Of a stretch of DNA of 64,000 nt, positions 25,018 to 33,264 are shown in pieces. The DNA lies in the NCBI GenBank assembly GCA_937991535.1, contig CALKHN010000079.1, forward strand, positions 97,044 through 161,043, given 5' to 3'. The notes below the pieces were generated by a model, which was not told the origin of the DNA, did no database searches, and saw only the letters and a program-made list of their open reading frames with translations. This stretch comes from an uncultured Sphingobacteriales bacterium. Lineage in GTDB: Bacteria > Bacteroidota > Bacteroidia > Chitinophagales > Chitinophagaceae. The position numbers were made by a program, and so were the translations under genes. Position 1 is the first letter of the stretch, and each line of letters opens with the position of its first letter.

Positions 25018-27132
25018 GTGAAACGAAACTTTTGGCTTGCCCTTTTTCTTGTCTTCAGCTTTATTTTATTTCAGGATGCAGTTGCACAAAACATTTATAT
25101 AGCGCCCGGTGGCAATGACAATGATCCCGGAACCGCTGAGCAGCCGCTGGCAACGCTTACCGCTGCGAGAGATCGTATTCGCTTATTGCGAAAGCAAAAT
25201 CCTGATGCCCAACATGCCTGGCAGATAATCATTCGTAAGGGTGAATATATTATGCCGGAAACTTTAATGCTATCGGTTGAGGATGGCGGCATGGAAGCAA
25301 CTCCTTTGATTTTTAAAGGAGAGGAAGGTACGGTTTTTTATGGCGGCTTTTACCTCAACAAATTTGAAAAGATATCCGACAGTTTGTGGAAAGCCGATGT
25401 TCCGGAAGTGCGGCGCTACGACTGGCGTTTTGAGCAGTTGTTTGTAAACGGATCGCGTGTAACCAGGGCGCAAACGCCCAATAAAGGATTTTACTCCCCG
25501 GTATCGGTTAAAGAAACGGTTATTGTTAAAGGAGATGGCCGTGCGCCGGAACTGGCGGTTCAGCAAATTAAAATTCCTGCTGAAGCTGCAAACCGGATTA
25601 AGCATTTGAAGGAAGAAGATTTGAAAGACGCGGTAATCACTTTTTATCATCACTGGGACAATACCAAAAAACCGGTTCAATTTTATAACGCAACAGATAC
25701 TTCTATATTGATCAGCGGGGAAGGGATGAAGCCCTGGAACCCTATTACAACCCGGTCTTTATTCGCCATTGAAAATGTGCCATCTGCTTTGGATGCTCCG
25801 GGCGAATGGTTCATAGAACGCGCCGGCACATTGTATTACCGTCCAAGACCCGGTGAAACCATTGAGGGCACAACTGCTATGGCCCCGGTATTGGATAAAT
25901 TCATTACTATATCTGGCAATGAAAAAACCGGAGAAAAAGTCAGCGATATCCGTTTTGAAAACATTGCTTTCCGGGTGGCGGGTTACCGGATGCCGGCATC
26001 GGGTGTGGAACCTGCGCAGGCCGCTGCACCCATTGCGGCAAGCATTGAAATGGATTTTGCAAGCCGGGTTTCATTCATTAATTGCGAAGTTTCGGGTACG
26101 GGTGGCAGTGGTATATGGTTCAGAAGAGCCTGTGATAATGGATTGATAGAACATTGCTATTTGCATGACCTGGGCGCGGGTGCTGTTAAAATTGGTGAAA
26201 CCATGCTGCGTGCCGATCCCAAAGAAGTAACGCACCATATAAAAGTAGTGAACAATATAGCCCGGTCGGGCGGGCATGTGTTTCCCTGCGCGGTAGGCAT
26301 GACCATATTTCATGGAAGTGATAATGAATTGCTCCACAATGAGATTTCAGATTTCAAATACTCCGGGGTGTCTGTGGGTTGGGTATGGGGATATACACCC
26401 AGTCCTTCCAAACGCAACCGGGTGGAGTATAACCATATCCATCATTTGGGTTGGGGTGTGCTGAGCGATATGGGCGGCGTATATACACTGGGCGCTTCGG
26501 AGGGAACTACGGTAAGCAACAATGTTATTCATCACATTTATTCACTCGATTATGGCGGATGGGGCCTGTATACCGATGAAGGCTCGGAGGGCATTGTTAT
26601 GGAAAATAACCTGGTGTACAACTGTAAGAGTTCTGGATTTCACCAGCATTATGGAAAAGAAAACAGCATCCGCAACAATATATTCGTTAACAGCATTAAA
26701 GCGCAGTTGCAGGCCACGCGTGTGGAAAAGCACCGCTCGTTTTCATTCACCAATAACATTGTATATTTCAACAGCGGAACATTACTGAGCAGCAACTGGC
26801 CAACGGTTAATATAACAACCGATGAAAACTGTTACTGGAACACCCGCGGCAGCAATATTCTTTTTGGTAAAAAAACCTTTGCAGCATGGCAGCAGGAAGG
26901 AAAAGACAAACACTCGGTTATAGCGGATCCTGGTTTTAAAGACGTGAAAAATTTTGACTTCCGGGTTGTAAATAAGAGGATCATCAGCAAAATAAAGTTC
27001 AAACCCTTTGATTATTCCAAAGCAGGGGTATACGGAACGAAGGAGTGGATACAAAAAGCAAATTTTGATGCGGCAAGAGCCGAAGCCTTTGATCAAATGG
27101 TTGCAGTGCATGAAGCGAAGGCGGCTGAATAG
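25018..27132 (+). CDS. Secreted right-handed beta-helix protein (GH141/polysaccharide-active-like)
   Basis: The open frame runs from 24856, but the first 54 codons are not protein-like; a GTG at 25018 gives a good signal peptide (VKRNFWLALFLVFSFILFQDAVAQ, cut before NIY), so the product is about 704 residues. The mature protein opens with NIYIAPGGNDNDPGTAEQPLATLTAARDRIR, the usual start of secreted parallel beta-helix proteins, followed by repeats of N-x-I-H-H-h and similar rungs (NHIHHLGWGVLSDMGGVYTLGASEGTTVSNNVIHHI). The architecture resembles GH141 alpha-L-fucosidase/xylanase-like enzymes, but polysaccharide lyases use the same fold. It is the first gene of a four-gene set with DUF1080, cupredoxin-fusion and ThuA genes. 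Its stop is followed by a GTGAR tandem tract. Confidence 0.75.
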   Translation: MKRNFWLALFLVFSFILFQDAVAQNIYIAPGGNDNDPGTAEQPLATLTAARDRIRLLRKQNPDAQHAWQIIIRKGEYIMPETLMLSVEDGGMEATPLIFKGEEGTVFYGGFYLNKFEKISDSLWKADVPEVRRYDWRFEQLFVNGSRVTRAQTPNKGFYSPVSVKETVIVKGDGRAPELAVQQIKIPAEAANRIKHLKEEDLKDAVITFYHHWDNTKKPVQFYNATDTSILISGEGMKPWNPITTRSLFAIENVPSALDAPGEWFIERAGTLYYRPRPGETIEGTTAMAPVLDKFITISGNEKTGEKVSDIRFENIAFRVAGYRMPASGVEPAQAAAPIAASIEMDFASRVSFINCEVSGTGGSGIWFRRACDNGLIEHCYLHDLGAGAVKIGETMLRADPKEVTHHIKVVNNIARSGGHVFPCAVGMTIFHGSDNELLHNEISDFKYSGVSVGWVWGYTPSPSKRNRVEYNHIHHLGWGVLSDMGGVYTLGASEGTTVSNNVIHHIYSLDYGGWGLYTDEGSEGIVMENNLVYNCKSSGFHQHYGKENSIRNNIFVNSIKAQLQATRVEKHRSFSFTNNIVYFNSGTLLSSNWPTVNITTDENCYWNTRGSNILFGKKTFAAWQQEGKDKHSVIADPGFKDVKNFDFRVVNKRIISKIKFKPFDYSKAGVYGTKEWIQKANFDAARAEAFDQMVAVHEAKAAE

Positions 27133-27143
27133 TGCTGGGTTGG

Positions 27144-27196
27144 GCGTGAAGGTGAGAGGTGAGAGGTGAAAGGGTGAATAGTGAAGAGTGAATAAT
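27144..27196 (+). repeat. Degenerate GTGAAGG tandem tract after the beta-helix gene
   Basis: Starting 12 bases after the stop codon, the words GTGAAG, GTGAGAG, GTGAGAG, GTGAAAGG, GTGAATA, GTGAAGA and GTGAATAA run in tandem. It is purine-rich on the coding strand and encodes nothing. Similar tracts follow several other genes in this window. Confidence 0.7.
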
Positions 27197-27343
27197 GCCT
27201 ATCGTTTCTTGAAAAGATGAGAAGAGAATAGGACAGAAAAGAATAATGCCGGAAAAAAAATATTTCTATAGTTTCGCTATCCTGTTTTTAAAATGGGAAT
27301 GGCTGCAACAATATTTCAACCTTAAATTTATAATACAATCAGA

Positions 27344-28771
27344 ATGGTCAAAAGACGAATGTATCTCCTCTTCCTGGGTGTACTGTCTACATGCATGGGT
27401 TATGCGCAGGAACAACCAGGCTTTACCTCAATTTCACTGAATAATCTTGATGCCTTTGCAAACCCCGGAGGCAACTGGTCTATTGCTTCGGATGCTGTAG
27501 CGGATATCAATAAAGAAGGCGACCTGAAGCCGGTTGCCGGAACGGGTGTGCTGGTCAATATGGTTTCTAAAAAGAACAGGGCGCACCTGGTAACCAAAGA
27601 AAGTTTTGGCGATGTAGAACTGGAACTGGATTTTATGATGGCCAAAGGATCCAATTCCGGTATATACCTGCAGGGCCGGTATGAGGTTCAGTTGTTTGAT
27701 AGCTGGACTGCTTTGCGCCCAACCTTTTCCGATTGCGGCGGCATATACCAGCGATGGGATGATAGGCGAACAGGCGCCAATAAAGGATTTGAAGGTACCG
27801 CGCCCCTGCTGAATGTAGCCCGTGCGCCGGGTTTATGGCAGCACCTCAAAATAAAGTTCCGTGCTCCACGGTTCAATGAAAAAGGAGAGAAGATCACCAA
27901 CGCCCGTTTTGAAGCGGTGTATTTAAACGGTGTGCTGGTTCAGCAGCAAACAGCATTAACCGGGCCTACAAGGTCTCCTTTGTTTGAAGAAGAGCATGCC
28001 ACCGGCCCTTTAATGATCCAGGGCGATCATGGAAATGTTGCGCTCCGCAATATTCAATACCGTTTGTTAACTACAGCAAACGATACTCCCGAAAAGGTAA
28101 AGATTGTTAATCCCATTATTGTGCATGCAGAAGCAAAGCCCTGCCTGTTGCGTAGTTTTTTAAGCTATGGAAAAAAAATGATCACACATGCCATTTCGGT
28201 TGGTAATCCTAACCAGGTAAATTATTCGTATAACTTAAAAAGCGGGGCATTGTTGCAGGTATGGCGCGGGCAGTTTGCCGACGCTACCGACCTATGGCAC
28301 GAAAGAGGAGAACCCTACCAGCGCATTGTTCCATTGGGAAGTGTAATTGCCTTATCGGATGCGCCGGCTGTTGCGGGTTTGCCCGATGCTGCCAATACGG
28401 CATGGCCCGATACTGTTTCTTTTGATGATGTGCAGAACAACGGCTACACACTCGATGCAGCCAGGGCGCCTTCCTTCCGGTATAGTATAAATGATGTACA
28501 GGTTACTGATAAAATTTCGGTTCCCAATGCATCAGGAATTGTAAGGGAATTGATGGTTGCCAATCCGCCTGCCAACTTATACCACCGTATTGTGGTGGCT
28601 AAAAAGATAGAACAAAGTAAAAAAGGTTTCTATGCTGTTGATGATAAGTCGTTCTACATTTCAATTGATGAAAAGCTGCAGCCTTTTATACGACAGGCAG
28701 GCGTAAATCAGGAATTGCTGGTTCCTATAAATAAAGCCGGCGTTGCGGTAACCTATTCCCTCATCTGGTAA
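27344..28771 (+). CDS. DUF1080 (3-keto-disaccharide hydrolase-like) protein with an extra C-terminal domain
   Basis: This 475-residue protein has a signal peptide (MYLLFLGVLSTCMGYAQ, cut before EQP; the second Met at 27359 is an alternative start). Residues 25-245 form a DUF1080 concanavalin-like domain: GNWSIASDAVADIN, DVELELDFMMAKGSNSGIYLQGRYEVQLFDSW and GPLMIQGDHGNVALRNIQYR. DUF1080 proteins hydrolyse 3-keto-glycosides in several Bacteroidota and Planctomycetota pathways. Residues 250-475 (PCLLRSFLSYGKKMITHAISVGNPNQVNYSYNLKSGALLQVWRG and onward) form a second, beta-rich domain that also occurs beside auracyanin-like proteins in related clusters. Gene spacing to the next (28777) is five bases, a firm operon link. 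Confidence 0.8.
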   Translation: MVKRRMYLLFLGVLSTCMGYAQEQPGFTSISLNNLDAFANPGGNWSIASDAVADINKEGDLKPVAGTGVLVNMVSKKNRAHLVTKESFGDVELELDFMMAKGSNSGIYLQGRYEVQLFDSWTALRPTFSDCGGIYQRWDDRRTGANKGFEGTAPLLNVARAPGLWQHLKIKFRAPRFNEKGEKITNARFEAVYLNGVLVQQQTALTGPTRSPLFEEEHATGPLMIQGDHGNVALRNIQYRLLTTANDTPEKVKIVNPIIVHAEAKPCLLRSFLSYGKKMITHAISVGNPNQVNYSYNLKSGALLQVWRGQFADATDLWHERGEPYQRIVPLGSVIALSDAPAVAGLPDAANTAWPDTVSFDDVQNNGYTLDAARAPSFRYSINDVQVTDKISVPNASGIVRELMVANPPANLYHRIVVAKKIEQSKKGFYAVDDKSFYISIDEKLQPFIRQAGVNQELLVPINKAGVAVTYSLIW

Positions 28772-28776
28772 TTATT

Positions 28777-30837
28777 ATGAAAATCATGACAATATTATAT
28801 TTCAGATCATTCCGCTTTTTAAAACACATGCTATGTCTGTCGGCATGTATGGTTGCTGTACATCTCTCTGCACAAAACCAAAAGGATACTACCATACATG
28901 TTCAGAAAGAAGACGATTTTTATACCATTCAAACCGTTCCTATACCCGAAGGCATATTGCTGGAAGTAGGGGGTATGACCTTTTTGCCCGATGACGCGCT
29001 GGCCGTATCTACCCGCAGGGGTGAAGTGTGGATCATTACCAATCCCTATATGAAAAATGGCACCACTCCGCACTACCGCCTGTTTGCACAGGGAATGCAT
29101 GAAGTGCTGGGCCTGAATTATATTAATGGAGATATATACGCGGTGCAACGATCGGAGCTTACGCGCCTGCGGGATTTAGATGGCGACGGGGAAGCGGATG
29201 AATACGAAACCGTGTATTCGTGGCCGTTAGCAGCCAATTACCATGAGTTTTCTTATGGGCCGGTATTAGACAAAGAAGGCAATATGATACTTACACTGAA
29301 CCTCGCGTGGGTAGGCGATCATGGTGAAAGCTTATCCAAATGGCATGGCTGGATGATCAAGATTACACCCGATGGAAAAATGAAGCCCTTTGCCGCCGGC
29401 ATGCGCTCACCCGCTGCTTTTGCACTGAACAATAAGGGCGATATATTTTATGCCGAAAACCAGGGCGACTGGGTAGGCTCCGGGAGTATTACCCATGTGG
29501 CCGAAGGCGATTTTGTGGGCAACCCTGCAAGCCTGGTATGGTCGCAATTACCGGGTTCTACCGTTAAGCTAAAAAAAGAAGACATTCCTGATACGGGTGA
29601 ACCCAAATATGATGTGGCCAAACGGGTGCCGGGGTTAAAGCCGCCATCTGTATGGTTCCCGCATACCATCCTGGGTATATCCACTGCTGGTCTGATCAGC
29701 TATGATGCCAACGGGAAGATGGGGCCTTTTAAGGACCAGTTATTCGTGGGCGACCAGGGACAAAGTAAAATCATGCGGGTATACCTCGAACAGGTGAAAG
29801 GGGTTTACCAGGGAATTGTATTTCCTTTTCGGGAAGGATTTTCATCGGGTATTCTCCGGCTCAACTGGGGATCGGACGGCAGCATGTTTGTGGGCATGAC
29901 GTCCCGTGGCTGGGGTTCCACGGGCAGAAAGGAATATGGTTTGCAACGGATGGTATGGAATGGAAAAACGGCATTTGAAATGAAAACCGTGCAGGCGAAA
30001 CCCGATGGATTTGAAATTGAATTTACACAACCCGTAGACGAACAATCTGCACGTGATGCGGCATCTTACCATATTTCGAACTTTACCTATAAGTACCATC
30101 ATAATTATGGCAGTCCTGTTATTAACCAGGGAAGCTGTCCTATTATAGCAATAGCCATTTCGCCCGACAGGTTAAAAGTGCGGCTGGTGGTGGATAGCTT
30201 AAGGCTGGGGTATATTCATGAAATAAAAGCGGAAGGGTTGCTTTCTGCGGAACGCAATACGCTATTGCATAATTTTGGATTTTATACGCTCAATCAATTG
30301 CCCGATGGTGAAAAACTTCCGGTTACGTCAGAAAACCGCGTAATAGTAGCTGCGCCTCAGCGTGAGCATGGCATGCAGCACGAAACAACAAAAGCTCCTG
30401 TAAAAACGTCAAAAGCTACCGATGTAAAACACAGCACCAGACAACCTGCTGCCTGGACGAACGGACCCGACCGCAGCATTGTTATAGGTACCAGGCCTGG
30501 ATTAAAGTTTGATGTAGAAACGATTACCGTTAAAGCGGGTTCAAAAATAAAGTTGCTGTTTAACAATAACGACGATATGCTGCACAACCTGGTAATCACC
30601 AGGCCAGGCGCTGCCGACAATGTGGGTGAAGCCGCAACCAAATTGGGTTTGAATGGTGAAAAATCAGGCTTTGTGCCGTCCATGGCAGATGTATTGTTTC
30701 ATACCCGGTTACTGGGACCAACAGAAAAGGAAACCATTTATTTTACCGCACCCGCACAGCCTGGCGACTACCAGTATGTGTGCACTTATCCGGGGCATTA
30801 TGTAGTGATGCGGGGGGTGTTGAGGGTGACGAAGTAA
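28777..30837 (+). CDS. Secreted beta-propeller fused to a plastocyanin/auracyanin-type copper domain
   Basis: This 686-residue secreted protein has a signal peptide (HMLCLSACMVAVHLSAQ region). Residues 45-420 form a PQQ/sugar-dehydrogenase-like six-bladed propeller (EVGGMTFLPDDALAVSTRRGEVWII, GMRSPAAFALNNKGDIFYAENQGDWVG, GLISYDANGKMGPFKDQLFVGDQGQSK). A middle domain (430-530) is of the fibronectin-like PVDEQSARDAASYHI type. Residues 570-686 are a cupredoxin with a type 1 copper set: His in MLHNLVI, then Cys, His and Met in YVCTYPGHYVVM. This is the layout of auracyanin-family proteins. It probably carries electrons from a sugar dehydrogenase-like reaction, which is inference. It starts five bases after the DUF1080 stop. 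Confidence 0.75.
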   Translation: MKIMTILYFRSFRFLKHMLCLSACMVAVHLSAQNQKDTTIHVQKEDDFYTIQTVPIPEGILLEVGGMTFLPDDALAVSTRRGEVWIITNPYMKNGTTPHYRLFAQGMHEVLGLNYINGDIYAVQRSELTRLRDLDGDGEADEYETVYSWPLAANYHEFSYGPVLDKEGNMILTLNLAWVGDHGESLSKWHGWMIKITPDGKMKPFAAGMRSPAAFALNNKGDIFYAENQGDWVGSGSITHVAEGDFVGNPASLVWSQLPGSTVKLKKEDIPDTGEPKYDVAKRVPGLKPPSVWFPHTILGISTAGLISYDANGKMGPFKDQLFVGDQGQSKIMRVYLEQVKGVYQGIVFPFREGFSSGILRLNWGSDGSMFVGMTSRGWGSTGRKEYGLQRMVWNGKTAFEMKTVQAKPDGFEIEFTQPVDEQSARDAASYHISNFTYKYHHNYGSPVINQGSCPIIAIAISPDRLKVRLVVDSLRLGYIHEIKAEGLLSAERNTLLHNFGFYTLNQLPDGEKLPVTSENRVIVAAPQREHGMQHETTKAPVKTSKATDVKHSTRQPAAWTNGPDRSIVIGTRPGLKFDVETITVKAGSKIKLLFNNNDDMLHNLVITRPGAADNVGEAATKLGLNGEKSGFVPSMADVLFHTRLLGPTEKETIYFTAPAQPGDYQYVCTYPGHYVVMRGVLRVTK

Positions 30838-30964
30838 GAGGGTAAGATAGTAAGATGGTAAGAGGGGGTAGTATTGCCGTAAAGTTCTTACGTTCTTACA
30901 GTCTTACGGTCTTACGGTCTTACGGTCTTACGGTCTTACAGTCTTACATTCTTCCGGTCTTACG
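30836..30964 (+). repeat. Complementary 8-bp repeat tracts (GTAAGANN and NTCTTACG)
   Basis: At the stop codon a GTAAGA-based series (GTAAGATA, GTAAGATG, GTAAGAGG) runs to about 30869. From 30885 to 30964 the 8-bp unit GTCTTACG is repeated ten times with small variations (units of TTCTTACG, GTCTTACA, TTCTTCCG). The two tracts are complementary and could fold back as one long imperfect hairpin with a small loop. It lies between the cupredoxin fusion and ThuA genes. Contiguous units without spacers rule out a CRISPR array. Confidence 0.8.
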
Positions 30965-31020
30965 TGAAAATGCAGGTGGGCGACATTACGGAAACCAGAA
31001 ACTATAAACTATAAATTCTG

Positions 31021-31935
31021 ATGAAAAATATTTCAAAAATAGCAGCAGCACTTACCGCATGGCTGTTCATCCTGTGCATGCAGCATACCCACGCGCAATC
31101 CCCAAAAGAGAAAATAAAGTTGCTGATCATTGACGGGCAAAATAACCACGGCAACTGGCCTCAAACCACGCAAATGATGAAAGGCTACCTAGAAGAGACC
31201 GGGCTGTTTGCTGTTGATATAGCTACTACTCCGCCCGCGGGTGAGGATATGCAAGATTTTAAACCTGTTTTCAGTAATTATAAGGTGGTATTGCTTAATT
31301 ATAACGGCGATGCCTGGCCGCAAACAACCAATGCCGCTTTTGAATCTTTTGTAAAGAATGGCGGAGGTGTGGTGTCGGTGCATGCCGCTGATAATGCTTT
31401 CCCGGAATGGTCGGAGTTTAATAAGATGATTGGCCTGGGAGGATGGGGCAACAGGAGCGAAAAAGACGGGCCTTATATTTACTATGATGAAGCAGGTAAA
31501 CGGATAAAAGACAACAGCCCCGGAGTGGGTGGCAGTCACGGAAAATTTCATGCGTTTCAGATTGTTACCCGCAATAAAAAACATCCCATTACAAAGAGCT
31601 TACCCGAAGTATGGATGCACAATAAAGATGAGCTGTACGATCGCCTGCGCGGCCCGGCCGAAAATATGGAAGTACTGGCCACCGCTTATAGCGCTAAAGA
31701 TCAAAACGGCACAGGCCGAAATGAACCTATAATGATGGTGATCCGCTACGGAAAAGGAAAAATTTTCCATACTACACTGGGCCATGCCAATGAATCGCAG
31801 CAATGCGTTGGTTTTATTACTTATTTACAGCGGGGAGCGGAGTGGGCGGCAACAGGCAGGGTAACCCAAAAAGTACCTGCTGACTTTCCCGGGGCCGATA
31901 AGGTGAGTATACGATCCATCGCGGAAGGCAAATAA
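31021..31935 (+). CDS. ThuA-like domain protein, secreted
   Basis: This 304-residue protein has a signal peptide (AALTAWLFILCMQHTHAQ) and a ThuA-like glutamine-amidotransferase fold: IKLLIIDGQNNHGNWPQTTQMMKGYLEETG, DIATTPPAGEDMQDFKPVFSNYKVVLLNYNGDAWP, GGGVVSVHAADNAFPEWSEFNKMIGL, and the C-terminal HNKDELYDRLRGPAENMEVLATAYS and GRNEPIMMVIRYGKGKIFHTTLGHANES. ThuA domains occur in trehalose and sugar utilisation clusters and beside DUF1080 proteins. It ends the four-gene set. The tandem tract before it is not coding. Its role is probably in periplasmic glycoside processing, by context only. Confidence 0.85.
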   Translation: MKNISKIAAALTAWLFILCMQHTHAQSPKEKIKLLIIDGQNNHGNWPQTTQMMKGYLEETGLFAVDIATTPPAGEDMQDFKPVFSNYKVVLLNYNGDAWPQTTNAAFESFVKNGGGVVSVHAADNAFPEWSEFNKMIGLGGWGNRSEKDGPYIYYDEAGKRIKDNSPGVGGSHGKFHAFQIVTRNKKHPITKSLPEVWMHNKDELYDRLRGPAENMEVLATAYSAKDQNGTGRNEPIMMVIRYGKGKIFHTTLGHANESQQCVGFITYLQRGAEWAATGRVTQKVPADFPGADKVSIRSIAEGK

Positions 31936-32403
31936 AAACAAATTTCAAAGTCCGAAGCCGGAATATCAAAATCCGAAGCAATACAAAGAACCAGGAACCA
32001 AATTACAATAACCAAACCTGTTAGCCCTGGCGGATAAATCTCAAACACGAAATCCGAAGCGAGATGCAATCTCAACGCTCAAATAAAATAGTTATAGTGC
32101 GGGCTACTGAAAAATGAGAAAGCAACAGTGAGGTGAAGCTGAAATTACAGTAGTACGAAAACTTCATCAAGGCTCCTTCCCGAAATCGGGTTGTATATTA
32201 AAGCAGAAAACCTCTTTTTGGGGAACTCGATGAAGTACAGGAACAACATGTACACCTGGTAGCGCAATGCCGGGAAGGAGATGTTACGAGCTATAAAAAG
32301 CTGTATCAACTATATGCCAAGACTATGTTCAACACAAAAATTCCAATCAGGTCTGAATTTGGAACAGTAAAGTTGCTATAACGCTGTAGTTGTGAACGGA
32401 AAA
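31936..32403. other. Intergenic with CCGAAG word tract and an ECF sigma relic
   Basis: The first 140 bases contain repeated words (TCAAAGTCCGAAG, TCAAAATCCGAAG, CGAAATCCGAAG). A relic of a sigma factor gene follows at 32226-32340. No other feature was seen. Confidence 0.6.
32226..32340 (+). pseudogene. ECF sigma-70 factor remnant (N-terminal region 2)
   Basis: In one frame the sequence reads LDEVQEQHVHLVAQCREGD followed by VTSYKKLYQLYAKTMFN, the start of sigma region 2 in extracytoplasmic-function factors of this phylum (usual pattern VxxCxxGDxxAFxxLYxxYxxxMFNI). No ATG precedes it in good context and the frame then runs on with unrelated sequence to a stop at 32391. Regions 2.3 to 4 are absent. 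It is a decayed fragment. Confidence 0.65.
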
Positions 32404-32928
32404 TCACAAATTCCGCATCAAATCATCTTTATCCTTTTTCAGTGACCGTATCATTTCTCCGTATCCCTGCTGTTTTAACAGGGCGGTTACCGTTTGGCTA
32501 ATGCGTTTGGCTTTGGTGGCGTCTGTTTTGGCTGCTTCAATCCACTTGGAAAAATAGTTCTGATGCGAACGGGGCAACTGCTTAAAAAATGTCATTGCCG
32601 GCGGCTCATCCAGCAAACATTCTAAAAGTTCAGGAAGAATTTCATAAGGTGCATCAATCGTTAGCTGCACCTTAACCATAGCGCCTTTGTTTTTTCCGAT
32701 GGCTTTACGCATAGTGGCATTCAATGCCATGATAAAGTTTCCGCCGCCCATGGGAATAAGGCTCACTCCTTTAATGGCGAAGTCATCCAGTTTGCCTTTT
32801 ACGCGAAATGCCGTTTTTGTGCACGGCTTAAGCCGCTCCGCAATTTCCCCCGGTATTTCTATATAGTTCCAGCCGGTTTTTTCTCCCTGTTCCCCGAATT
32901 TTAATATAGTGGCTGTGAAACTGGCCAT
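32404..32928 (-). CDS. DUF1905 plus YdeI/OmpD-associated domain protein
   Basis: This 174-residue soluble protein joins two domains. Residues 1-90 match DUF1905 (MASFTATILKFGEQGEKTGWNYIEIPGEIAERL, then GKLDDFAIKGVSLIPMGGGNFIMALNATMRKAIGKNKGAMVKVQLTID). Residues 100-174 match the YdeI/OmdA (bacteriocin-protection) domain, with the typical MTFFKQLPRSHQNYFSKWIEAAKTDATKAKRISQTVTALL. The function is poorly known; relatives are called YdeI/OmpD-associated. It stands alone on the minus strand with non-coding gaps on both sides. Confidence 0.8.
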   Translation of the reverse strand: MASFTATILKFGEQGEKTGWNYIEIPGEIAERLKPCTKTAFRVKGKLDDFAIKGVSLIPMGGGNFIMALNATMRKAIGKNKGAMVKVQLTIDAPYEILPELLECLLDEPPAMTFFKQLPRSHQNYFSKWIEAAKTDATKAKRISQTVTALLKQQGYGEMIRSLKKDKDDLMRNL

Positions 32929-33264
32929 AAGTGTGGTTACAAGATATGCAATTTGAAAGAAAACAAAAACCAGAGAAAATTCAAATCCGAAATCTAAAAA
33001 TTCAAAATTCGAAGGGTAAATATAACTTTACAATCTCAAACCTTTCCGCCGTGGTGGATCATAAATCTCAAATTTCAAATCTCAAATTTCAAATCTCTTC
33101 CCGATATTGCACCGCCTGTAATTGTCCACATATTGTGCATAGTTTCAATGTGAGATGAGTTCCTGTGTATAAATCGTTAACAATAATGGGGGTTGACAAA
33201 ATTGTCTGCACTAATTTTCGTTTTGATTCAGCTATTTTTGCCCATTCTATAAAAATATTGAACT
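32929..33264. other. Intergenic before smc, with CAAATCTCAAATTTC word tract
   Basis: About 33000-33105 contains tandem words (AAATTCAAAATTCGAA, CAAATCTCAAATTTCAAATC) of the kind seen after other genes, here after the end of no plus-strand gene. A possible smc promoter lies at 33203-33240: TTG at 33203 and the -7-like TATTTTTG at 33233-33240. No other gene was seen. Confidence 0.4.

Noticed and set aside
30885..30964. CRISPR-like repeat array
   Set aside because: The 8-bp units are contiguous with no spacers and no cas genes are in the window.
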